A stretch of 24,690 nt of DNA, taken from the NCBI GenBank assembly GCA_000803105.1, contig JTDA01000025.1:1-24690 (forward strand), given 5' to 3'. The first letter of the stretch is position 1, and each line of letters opens with the position of its first letter. The notes under the pieces are model-generated. The model was not told where the DNA came from. It made no database searches and was given only the letters and a program-made list of their open reading frames with translations. Made by a program: the position numbers and the translations under genes. Positions 7,031-15,249 of this stretch are shown here, one piece after another. This DNA is from Coprobacter secundus (GTDB lineage Bacteria > Bacteroidota > Bacteroidia > Bacteroidales > Coprobacteraceae).

Positions 7031-10000
7031 ATGTCAATATGGAGTAAACTCATAGGAACCAGAAATGCTGAAAATACAAATAATGTTATCAGTAATAAAA
7101 TCACATCCATACCATATGACACTCCACGTTATGCCATAGTAGATATTGAGATTGGTTTAAGAGATCATAAAATCCATGATATTGGTTCCCTTCGCTATGA
7201 TGGTGCAACATTTCATAAAACTTCAAAAAAGGAATTATTTGAATTTCTCAAGAATATAGACTACATCTGCGGACATAATATCATTCATCATGATGCCAAA
7301 TATCTATTTACAGATACAACATGTCGCTGGCTTCTGGTCGATACACTTTATCTCTCACCTCTATTATTTCCTGAACGCCCTTATCATAAACTTGTCAAAG
7401 ACGACAAGCTGATAAGTGATCAGCTAAACAATCCTGTGAATGATTGCAAAAAAGCAAAAGATTTGCTTTTAGACGAAATAGCACGGTGGAATTTACTGCC
7501 TGACAAAAAACGTAGATTATTTGCATCACTACTAAAAGGCAAGAAAGAGTTCGAGGGATTTCTCAGCATGGTAAATGCAGAACATATCGATGAGAAATTG
7601 TCTGAACTAATAAAGAATCTTTACGTGGATAAAATTTGTCAACATGCTAATCTTGACATACTAATTAAACAATATCCATGCGAATTGGCATATGCATTAG
7701 CTCTAATTGACACTACTGACCATCGTTCCATTACTCCCGGATGGGTACTACACAATTATCCCGAAGTGGAATTTGTCATGAAACTCTTGCGTCATAGCAT
7801 CTGCAACGATGGTTGTGTTTACTGTAATACCCAACTGAATGTACTACATAATTTAAAAGTATACTTTGGATATGAACAATTCCGTACCTACGAAGGGGAA
7901 CCTCTCCAAGAACAAGCCGCCCAAGCAGCAGTAAATGGTAAGTCGTTATTAGCAATATTTCCTACTGGTGGTGGAAAATCACTCACCTTCCAATTACCTG
8001 CACTCATGGAAGGCCATTCTGTGCATGGACTAACAGTTGTTATTTCACCGTTACAGTCTCTGATGAAAGATCAGGTAGATAACCTTGCCAATAAGGGTAT
8101 TACTGATGCCGTAACCATTAATGGACTATTGGACCCAATCACAAGGGCGTTATCTATACAAAGAGTGCAAGATGGAGAAGCTTCACTTTTGTATATAGCT
8201 CCCGAAATGCTCCGGTCCAAAACTATCGAGAAAATTTTGATAGCACGCCACATCGTGAGGTTTGTAATAGACGAAGCACATTGTTTTTCCTCATGGGGAC
8301 AGGATTTTAGGGTCGATTATCTCTACATAGGTAAGTTTATTCAAAAATACCAACAAAAGAAAAAATGTAAGAATCCAATACCTGTGTCCTGTTTCACTGC
8401 AACGGCAAAACAGAAAGTAGTGCAAGACATCTGTGACTATTTCAAACAGACATTAAATTTAGACTTAGAATTATTTGCATCAACAGCATTAAGGACAAAT
8501 CTGCGTTATTCCGTCATACATGCCGAAACTGATGATGACAAATATTCAAAACTGAGGGAACTTGTGGCAGAGTCTGATTGTCCAACAATTGTTTATGTAT
8601 CACGTACTAAACGAACAAAAGAACTGGCAGCCAAATTGACTCGTGATGGCTATAAGGCATTGCCTTTCAATGGCAAAATGGAATCCGATGAAAAGATTGC
8701 CAATCAAGATGCATTTATGACTGACCAAGTACGTATCATCGTAGCAACATCAGCTTTTGGCATGGGTGTCGATAAAAAAGATGTTGGCCTCGTAGTACAC
8801 TATGACATTTCCGATTCATTGGAAAATTATGTTCAAGAGGCAGGAAGGGCAGGCCGTGATCCTCACCTTAGCGCACGTTGTTACGTGCTTTACAGCGATA
8901 ACGATTTAGACAAACATTTTATACTGCTGAATCAGACAAAATTAAGTATCAGTGAAATACAACAGGTATGGAAAGCTATAAAAGACCTCACCAAACAACG
9001 TACGAGAGTTAACTGTTCTGCATTGGAAATTGCACGGCAGGCAGGATGGGACGATTCGGTATCCGATATCGAAACCCGAGTACGGACAGCATTGGCCGCT
9101 TTGGAACAAAGTGGATATCTGACAAGAGGAAACAATGTACCTCATGTATATGCTACAGGTATCACGGTAAAAAATATGGATGAAGCAAGAAAGCGCATAT
9201 CAGCATCACTATTATTTGATAGTGATGAAATAGAGAAGACCATCCAAATCATCAAATCATTGATTTCCCAAAAATATATTGCCAAAGCTCAAGATTCAGA
9301 GGCAGAGTCAAGAATTGATTATTTAGCAGATACATTGGGAATAAGTAAAAGAGAAGTCATATCTGCTGTGGAGCGAATGCGACAAGAAGGTATATTGGCT
9401 GACAGTAAGGATATATCTGCCTATCTGCTGGATACCGGTAATTCGGAACGAAAATCTCGAATACTTCTCGAACGTTTTGCAAAACTTGAACAATATATTC
9501 TCTCTCACATTCCTGACGAATCTTTACGAATATCATGTAAACAACTAAACGACAATGCTGTAAATGACGGAATCAATACATCCAAAGAAAAGGATATTCG
9601 GACACTACTCTACTTTCTCACTATCAAGGGATATACCCGCAAGAAAGAGGACGCAATTCACAATATAGAAATCAGCCGTCTGATAGATTTGGAATCTACC
9701 ATAGAGCGTTTTGAAAAACGATTGGAAATAAGCCGTTTTGCTATAGAATGGTTATATAAGTTAGCCTCAAATACGATAAAAGAAAACTCACCAAATAAGG
9801 CTGTTCTATTTTCTGTAGTAGAACTTCTAAATCAAATAAAATCAAGCCATCAATCCCTTTTTGGTAAGCTTGACAATTTACAGCTGGAAGACGTGGAAGA
9901 AGCGCTTCTATATTTATCGAAAGTCGGTGTATTAAAACTTGAAAGAGGCTTCTTAGTCCTTTATAATGCTATGGATATCCAAAGAATAAAGGACAACAAA

Positions 10001-11905
10001 TCGAGATATAAACAGGATGATTATCGAATACTCAACGAGTTCTATAAACAAAAAATTCAGCAAGTCCATATTGTGGGAGAATATGCCAATCTGATGGTAA
10101 AGGATTATAATACAGCATTGCAATATGTCCAAGACTATTTTCAGATGGACTATAAGAAGTTTGTCTCAAAATATTTCAAAGGAGAAAGAACCTGCGAGAT
10201 ACAGCGTAACTTGACCCCTAAAAAATACAAGCAGTTATTTGGACAATTGTCCAAACGCCAAATGGATATTATTTCTGATAAAGATTCTCGTTGTATCGTT
10301 GTTGCAGCAGGCCCCGGTAGCGGGAAAACACGAGTACTAGTACACAAACTCGCATCACTTCTGCTACTTGAGGATGTGAAACATGAGCAATTACTAATGC
10401 TGACATTTTCAAGAGCAGCCGCTACGGAATTCAAACAAAGGCTTATGGAGTTGATAGGTAATGCTGCCCATTTTGTCGAGATAAAAACATTTCACTCCTA
10501 TTGCTTTGATATTTTGGGCCGGATAGGAAATCTTGAAGATGCCAAGAATGTTGTAGCAAAAGCTGCTGAGATGATTAATCAAGGAGAAGTAGAACCTAAT
10601 AAAATCGGCAAGACAGTATTAGTCATAGACGAAGCTCAGGATATGGGTACAGAAGAATATGCACTTGTAAAAGCTCTCATGACCAGTAATGAGGAAATGC
10701 GTGTGATAGCAGTGGGTGATGATGACCAAAACATTTATGAATTCCGTGGATCAGATTCCGGGTATATGTATCAGTTGACACAAGAAAGAGGAAGCAAAAT
10801 CGTCGAGATGACTGAGAATTATCGTAGTGCACACCATCCAGTAAATTTTGCCAACGATTTCTTAAAAATTATTGATAAAAGGATGAAAAGTACCCCCATT
10901 ATCTCCATGAGAAAAGAAGATGGCTGGGTCGAAGTGACACGCCACCAATCAAAGTATATGTATCAGCCACTTGTCGAAAACTTACTTCAACAGAAAGACA
11001 AAGGAACTTCGTGTGTGCTCACCCAAACAAACGAAGAGGCTGTCATCCTGATGGCTCTTTTGCGAAAACAAGGCATAAGCAGCAAACTGATACAATCAAT
11101 GGAGAGTTTACGTTTCTGGAACATATTGGAAATGAGATATTTCATGAGATATATAGACAAACGGATAAAAACTCCGTTAATTACAGAAGAACTATGGGAA
11201 GAAACCAAGCATGCAACCTTTTCTACTTATGATAGAAGTCTAAGTTTGATGTATGTTAAGCGGTGTGTGGAACAGTTTGAACAAACCAACAAAACAAAAT
11301 ATTTCAGTGACTTCAAAGAATTTGTATTTGAGTCGTCAGTGGAAGACTTCTGCGATATCTCAGGAACCGATGTTGTGGTATCAACCATTCACAAGGCCAA
11401 AGGTAGAGAGTTTGACAACGTGTATATGCTCGTATCCGACAATTATGTAAAGGATGTACATCTGATGCGTCGATATTATGTAGGAATAACCCGTGCAAAA
11501 AACCGGCTGTTTATACATACGAATGGCGATTATTTCAATCGCTTAAGTGCGGATCGATATTTTATTGACCAACAACAGTATAATATGCCTGAAGAAATTG
11601 TACTACAACTCTCTCACAAAGATGTCAATTTGGGTTTCTTCAAAGAACGGAAACAAGAGGTCTTAGCATTGAGAGGGGGAGATCTTTTAACTTACAGTGA
11701 CTTCTTTTTATATAGTTCATTGACCAATAAACCTATAGCAAAGGTATCATCAAAAATGCAGGGAACATTATCTGAATGGGAAAAGAGAGGTTATAAAGTG
11801 AAATCTGCATCTGTACGGTTCGTTGTGGCATGGAAACCTAAAGATGCACCCAAAGATGAGCAGGAAACAGCTATCCTGTTAGCAGACTTGGTTCTTTCCT
11901 TGTAA
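7031..11905 (+). CDS. Composite exonuclease-like / RecQ / UvrD-type helicase (1624 aa)
   Basis: Three DNA-processing parts are fused. Residues 35-140 look like a DEDD-family 3'-5' exonuclease: VDIE (Asp38, Glu40), GHNIIHHD (Asp88) and a possible third motif at NPVNDCKKAKD (Asp138). Residues 290-610 are a RecQ superfamily 2 helicase: PTGGGKS (311-317), DEAH (414-417), SCFTATA, and QEAGRAGRDP (from 602), followed by winged-helix-like segments. Residues 1080-1510 are a UvrD/Rep superfamily 1 helicase: GPGSGKT (1094-1100), IDEAQD (1199-1204), GDDDQNIYEFRG, STIHKAKGREFDNVY, and YYVGITRAKNRLF (from 1482). About 110 C-terminal residues are not recognised. A CxxxxCxxC cluster (CNDGCVYC) precedes the RecQ core. 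Large proteins of this type are annotated in Bacteroidetes simply as RecQ family helicases. A role in repair or in defence against foreign DNA is inference. No terminator is obvious after it. Confidence 0.9.
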   Translation: MSIWSKLIGTRNAENTNNVISNKITSIPYDTPRYAIVDIEIGLRDHKIHDIGSLRYDGATFHKTSKKELFEFLKNIDYICGHNIIHHDAKYLFTDTTCRWLLVDTLYLSPLLFPERPYHKLVKDDKLISDQLNNPVNDCKKAKDLLLDEIARWNLLPDKKRRLFASLLKGKKEFEGFLSMVNAEHIDEKLSELIKNLYVDKICQHANLDILIKQYPCELAYALALIDTTDHRSITPGWVLHNYPEVEFVMKLLRHSICNDGCVYCNTQLNVLHNLKVYFGYEQFRTYEGEPLQEQAAQAAVNGKSLLAIFPTGGGKSLTFQLPALMEGHSVHGLTVVISPLQSLMKDQVDNLANKGITDAVTINGLLDPITRALSIQRVQDGEASLLYIAPEMLRSKTIEKILIARHIVRFVIDEAHCFSSWGQDFRVDYLYIGKFIQKYQQKKKCKNPIPVSCFTATAKQKVVQDICDYFKQTLNLDLELFASTALRTNLRYSVIHAETDDDKYSKLRELVAESDCPTIVYVSRTKRTKELAAKLTRDGYKALPFNGKMESDEKIANQDAFMTDQVRIIVATSAFGMGVDKKDVGLVVHYDISDSLENYVQEAGRAGRDPHLSARCYVLYSDNDLDKHFILLNQTKLSISEIQQVWKAIKDLTKQRTRVNCSALEIARQAGWDDSVSDIETRVRTALAALEQSGYLTRGNNVPHVYATGITVKNMDEARKRISASLLFDSDEIEKTIQIIKSLISQKYIAKAQDSEAESRIDYLADTLGISKREVISAVERMRQEGILADSKDISAYLLDTGNSERKSRILLERFAKLEQYILSHIPDESLRISCKQLNDNAVNDGINTSKEKDIRTLLYFLTIKGYTRKKEDAIHNIEISRLIDLESTIERFEKRLEISRFAIEWLYKLASNTIKENSPNKAVLFSVVELLNQIKSSHQSLFGKLDNLQLEDVEEALLYLSKVGVLKLERGFLVLYNAMDIQRIKDNKSRYKQDDYRILNEFYKQKIQQVHIVGEYANLMVKDYNTALQYVQDYFQMDYKKFVSKYFKGERTCEIQRNLTPKKYKQLFGQLSKRQMDIISDKDSRCIVVAAGPGSGKTRVLVHKLASLLLLEDVKHEQLLMLTFSRAAATEFKQRLMELIGNAAHFVEIKTFHSYCFDILGRIGNLEDAKNVVAKAAEMINQGEVEPNKIGKTVLVIDEAQDMGTEEYALVKALMTSNEEMRVIAVGDDDQNIYEFRGSDSGYMYQLTQERGSKIVEMTENYRSAHHPVNFANDFLKIIDKRMKSTPIISMRKEDGWVEVTRHQSKYMYQPLVENLLQQKDKGTSCVLTQTNEEAVILMALLRKQGISSKLIQSMESLRFWNILEMRYFMRYIDKRIKTPLITEELWEETKHATFSTYDRSLSLMYVKRCVEQFEQTNKTKYFSDFKEFVFESSVEDFCDISGTDVVVSTIHKAKGREFDNVYMLVSDNYVKDVHLMRRYYVGITRAKNRLFIHTNGDYFNRLSADRYFIDQQQYNMPEEIVLQLSHKDVNLGFFKERKQEVLALRGGDLLTYSDFFLYSSLTNKPIAKVSSKMQGTLSEWEKRGYKVKSASVRFVVAWKPKDAPKDEQETAILLADLVLSL

Positions 11906-12234
11906 TTAATTCAAAATACATGAAAGTTTTTGTTATAAAATAGGACAATTAATCATAGTTTAAAATATTTCATCTGCAATCAAAAAATAAATATAACTTC
12001 GACATTAATATCGAAGAAATGAAAATTTTACCGAATTCCTTACAGCATTCTAAGAATGCTATGTTACCTCTCGACATATCTTTCTCATTACAAATATTTT
12101 ATATCAAACTAAATTGCACTTTTTCAAATAAAACATATCACAAACTTGTTCCAAATAAAAGATAAGAAAAGTATAGTTTCCATCAAGGTCACACTAATAG
12201 CAACTGTCAAATCTCCAAAGTCAGATTAATGTGT
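11906..12234. other. Gap with two small palindromes
   Basis: No gene seen. It holds CTTCGA (11997-12002) / TCGAAG (12011-12016) and the tighter hairpin AGCATTC (12044-12050) / GAATGCT (12054-12060). Neither is followed by a T-run in either direction, so I do not call them terminators. Confidence 0.5.
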
Positions 12235-13245
12235 TTACATTTGATATCTCGTTGCAGCCAAAAGGATAGCTTGTGCTATACGATGACGCAACAATCGTGG
12301 CGTTTTTACTTCTATGTGACAGCCATAACCAAGAATTAATCGTTCCAGTTCAAGATTAAGAATTACTTCAAGTGACAGAATGATACTGCCATCTTCGTTC
12401 TCCTGTACCAACCGTTGACTGCTATGCATGGGCTTAGTTAGAACATAAGGAGCTTGGTCTGCATCCACCCATAGTGTGACAACCTCCTTTTGGGAATGTA
12501 TGTCGCGTGTAACACCTACCATCTCATCAAGATATATACTTGGATCGAAGAAAGTATTTTCCACATAAGTTCCTTTCTCATCCTTCGATACCGCCAACAT
12601 TCTATCTAAAGCGATAGTCTGAATATCATTCATCTTTTTACTGTAGGCCAATAAAAACCAACGGTTGTTGAACTCCTTTAATAAATAAGGAGAGAGATAG
12701 AAACGGTTATTACGTTTTGAGTTGAACGATCGATAGTCAACGACGATAGGATTCTTCTTTACGATGTGGTCATAGAGATTAGAGAGAAAATTTAATCCTT
12801 TGAGACGAGCATTGGTTTCGATGAAGATAACTTGTTGGTGACTCTCTTGTGTTTGAATTTGATCTTGCATACGGGCTAAGATATCCTCTTGCCCCGCCAT
12901 ACTTTGAAAACCATTGTAGTGCTTGATAATATCCATAGCACTGCTCAGTTCCGCCAAATCCTGTTTCGTGAGAGGTAGCTGTGTGATAGAGAAGTTTGGG
13001 TCTTCGTAAGTGTAATACTTCTTATCTTTCACCACAATGGGAGCATAGTATCCGAGTTTATCACCACGCATCAGTTCTATATCACGCTGGATAGTACGCG
13101 TACTAATACTCGAAATACCTTCATAGTCATATAATGCGTCTTCGCATGCCTGACGAAGGTCTTCCAATGTCCACAGTCTTTGTCTGCGATGTAAACAAGT
13201 ATCTATCGTGCGAATCCGTATCAATGTATTTCTATTTAATGGCAT
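12235..13245 (-). CDS. WYL-domain transcriptional regulator of the RNA-repair cassette
   Basis: The start chosen is the ATG at 13245 (MPLNRNTLIRIRTIDTCL), giving 336 residues; the frame stays open further upstream, but the extra 34 residues read as untranslated AT-rich leader and would overlap rtcB. The N-terminal third is a winged helix with the recognition segment ISTRTIQRDIELMRG, and the middle and C-terminal part is a WYL ligand-sensing domain (FYLSPYLLKEFNNRWFLLAYSKK). WYL regulators are known to sense nucleic acids or nucleotides and often control defence or RNA/DNA repair genes. It is divergent from rtcB with 93 bases between starts, the usual layout for a regulator of its neighbour. 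A TATCTTTA/ATTG promoter and a palindrome lie in the shared region. Confidence 0.85.
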   Translation of the reverse strand: MPLNRNTLIRIRTIDTCLHRRQRLWTLEDLRQACEDALYDYEGISSISTRTIQRDIELMRGDKLGYYAPIVVKDKKYYTYEDPNFSITQLPLTKQDLAELSSAMDIIKHYNGFQSMAGQEDILARMQDQIQTQESHQQVIFIETNARLKGLNFLSNLYDHIVKKNPIVVDYRSFNSKRNNRFYLSPYLLKEFNNRWFLLAYSKKMNDIQTIALDRMLAVSKDEKGTYVENTFFDPSIYLDEMVGVTRDIHSQKEVVTLWVDADQAPYVLTKPMHSSQRLVQENEDGSIILSLEVILNLELERLILGYGCHIEVKTPRLLRHRIAQAILLAATRYQM

Positions 13246-13261
13246 ATATATAATTTTTATA

Positions 13262-13293
13262 TAAAGATAAAAAGATTTTTCAACTACGACAAT
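13262..13293 (-). promoter_or_regulatory. Candidate promoter of the WYL regulator
   Basis: On the minus strand ATTG (13290-13293), a 20-base gap, then TATCTTTA (13262-13269), one base off TAnnTTTG and 16 bases before the chosen ATG. Its position supports that shorter start. Confidence 0.5.
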
Positions 13294-13305
13294 AGATGGC
13301 GTAGT
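13283..13305. promoter_or_regulatory. Candidate operator shared by the WYL gene and rtcB
   Basis: Palindrome ACTACG, 11 bases, CGTAGT. The half-sites are one helical turn and a half apart, centre to centre. It covers the -33 element of the WYL gene and lies just upstream of the rtcB -7 element, so one bound protein could act on both promoters. Confidence 0.4.
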
Positions 13306-13312
13306 ATAAACC

Positions 13313-13320
13313 TTACTTTG
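13313..13320 (+). promoter_or_regulatory. Candidate -7 element of rtcB
   Basis: TTACTTTG, one base off TAnnTTTG, 18 bases before the ATG at 13339. I see no good -33 partner, which would suit an activator-dependent promoter. Confidence 0.4.
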
Positions 13321-13338
13321 TAGTAAAATTAATTGATT

Positions 13339-14508
13339 ATGGTACAAAAAGTAGTTATGGGTACCAGATTACCCGCAAAATTATGGCTTGACGATGTGGA
13401 GGATTCATGTATGGCACAGATTATCAGTCTGGCATCACTCCCATTCGCTTTCAAACACATAGCCATCATGCCTGATGCACACACAGGCAAAGGCATGCCT
13501 ATCGGTGGTGTACTTGCAACTATAGGTGTAGTTATCCCTAACGCAGTAGGCGTGGATATTGGCTGTGGAATGTGTGCTGTGAAAACCAATCTTAAGGCTT
13601 CAGAACTTTCTGTCAATCAAATCAAAGCCATCATGAGGCATATCCGTAAAACAATCCCTCTTGGCTTCGACCACCAAAAGAATGCCATGGATAAAAGTCT
13701 TCTTCCTGACCTCGATCTCGATGCATGCCCTTTCTTAAGGAATAAGACAGTTGCTATGCTCAAGGAGATTGGCACTTTGGGAGGCGGGAATCATTTCATT
13801 GAAATTCAGAAAGATACAAAGAAAGATGATGTATGGATTATGATACACTCTGGTAGCCGACATGTCGGTCTCACAGTAGCCAACTATTACAATAAGCAGG
13901 CAGAGATACTCTGCGAACGTTGGTATGCAGATACACTACCCGGACTTGCATTCTTGCCCATAGAAGAGCAGGTGGGTAAAGACTATATGCATGAAATGGA
14001 GTATTGTAAACATCTAGCTTTTGCCAATCGTAAGGTTATGATGGAACAAGTTCAGCAAGGTTTTATGGATAATTGCACAAATGTAAACTTTGAACCAATA
14101 ATAAACATCGCTCACAACTATGCCGCTTGGGAGAATCACTTTGGTAAGAATGTAATTGTTCATCGAAAGGGTGCTACACGAGCATTTAAGGGTGAGATTG
14201 GTATTATTCCTGGTTCGATGGGTACAAAGTCTTACATCGTAGAAGGTCTTGGTAATCCAGAATCATTCATGAGTTGCTCACATGGTGCTGGAAGAAAGAT
14301 GAGTCGTTCAGTTGCTTTCAAGACTCTCGACCTCTCAGAAGAGTGCCGTCGTATGGATGAGCAGGGTATAATCCATGGTATGCGTAAGAGTGGACTTGAT
14401 GAAGCCCCAAGTGCTTACAAAGATATTGAGGCTGTAATTGCATTTGAAAATGATTTGATAAAACCTATTATAGAACTTGCTCCTCTTGCGGTGGTAAAAG
14501 GAGACTAA
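13339..14508 (+). CDS. rtcB: RtcB family RNA ligase
   Basis: Joins RNA 2',3'-cyclic phosphate or 3'-phosphate ends to 5'-OH ends, using GTP and Mn2+, so it repairs RNA cut by endonucleases. The ATG at 13339 gives 389 residues, at the short end of the family. Visible landmarks are MPDAHTGKGMPIGGV, the metal-binding Cys76 in DIGCGM, His152 in GGGNHFIEI, the segment IMIHSGSRHVG, the block VIVHRKGATRAFKGE, and His315 in SCSHGAGR, the expected guanylylation residue. No archease gene is next to it. It is divergent from the WYL regulator and 12 bases upstream of the broken RlaP-type gene, forming a known type of RNA-repair cassette. Confidence 0.95.
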   Translation: MVQKVVMGTRLPAKLWLDDVEDSCMAQIISLASLPFAFKHIAIMPDAHTGKGMPIGGVLATIGVVIPNAVGVDIGCGMCAVKTNLKASELSVNQIKAIMRHIRKTIPLGFDHQKNAMDKSLLPDLDLDACPFLRNKTVAMLKEIGTLGGGNHFIEIQKDTKKDDVWIMIHSGSRHVGLTVANYYNKQAEILCERWYADTLPGLAFLPIEEQVGKDYMHEMEYCKHLAFANRKVMMEQVQQGFMDNCTNVNFEPIINIAHNYAAWENHFGKNVIVHRKGATRAFKGEIGIIPGSMGTKSYIVEGLGNPESFMSCSHGAGRKMSRSVAFKTLDLSEECRRMDEQGIIHGMRKSGLDEAPSAYKDIEAVIAFENDLIKPIIELAPLAVVKGD

Positions 14509-14520
14509 ACGTTAAAGAGC

Positions 14521-15219
14521 ATGACAAGAGAAGAAATTCTTAAGCATCTACAGAAGATAAAGGTGCAATATAATGTCAAAATACTCTACGCTGCAGAGTC
14601 AGGTAACAGGGCATGGGGATTCTCTTCCCCTGATTCCGATTGGGATGTACGCTTTATCTATGTACATCCACTTAATTGGTATCTTACCGTCAATTTTAAC
14701 AGAGATGTTATCGAAATTATGACAGACGAAGGTTTCGATGCAGTAGGCTGGGATATACGTAAGACTTTACAACTTTACCGCAAGACAAATCCAACAATGC
14801 TCGAATGGTTGAGAAGTCCGATAGTATATATAGATAACATGCAATTAAGGAACGTGCCACTTAGTGATGAGATCCACTTCTTTAATACCATACGAGGTGT
14901 TTATCATTACTTTCATGTAGGTACTAATCATCAAAATCGGTATTTGGAAAAACGAGGTATAGAACTAAAACGTTTTTTGTATTACTTCAGGTCATTACTA
15001 ACTTGTAAGTAGATAATAAAGAATGGAACACCTCCTCCTATCCCATTTGAAGAATTAGTTGCAACGATGGTGGATGATAAGCAAATCTTAGATAGTATTA
15101 CTGACCTTCTCTCTCTCAAACGAAGAGTAAAGGACACGACAAGAAGATTGTTACAAAGGGCCGTATCACAATTATTTTTTATCGTTATTACAAAAGTTTT
15201 CATATGCCAAATTCAGTAA
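14521..15219 (+). pseudogene. RlaP-type RNA-repair nucleotidyltransferase, broken by an in-frame TAG
   Basis: The N-terminal 163 codons encode a DNA polymerase beta superfamily nucleotidyltransferase: the core motif is AAESGNRAWGFSSPDSDWDVRFIYV, i.e. GSxxxG-like SGNRAWG and the catalytic SDWDVR, followed by the RlaP-like TMLEWLRSPIVY and YLEKRGIELKRFLYYFRSLL. The frame is then cut by TAG at 15010-15012, but reading on in the same frame gives IIKNGTPPPIPFEELVATMVDD and a helix-rich stretch up to TAA at 15217, which fits the expected second half of the family. A TGG (Trp) to TAG change would explain it: the family usually has Trp in the phrase LLxCxWI. The last 30 or so codons may be shifted or diverged as well. 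RlaP proteins are associated with RtcB in RNA repair; their exact reaction is not settled. The truncated 163-residue form keeps the catalytic motif and may still be made. Confidence 0.75.
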
Positions 15220-15249
15220 GAATTTTTTTATTCAGTTATTGATATCTTC

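Noticed and set aside
12044..12060. Hairpin AGCATTC/GAATGCT as a terminator of the helicase or WYL gene
   Set aside because: No T-run follows in either direction and it is well over 130 bases from either stop codon.
13246..13347. Longer N-terminus for the WYL regulator (34 extra codons)
   Set aside because: It would overlap the rtcB start and its promoter, reads as AT-rich leader, and the predicted promoter lies inside it.
15010..15012. Recoding (stop readthrough or pyrrolysine) at the TAG in the RlaP-type gene
   Set aside because: There is no recoding signal or pyl gene in view, and nothing known in Bacteroidales supports it; a nonsense mutation is simpler.
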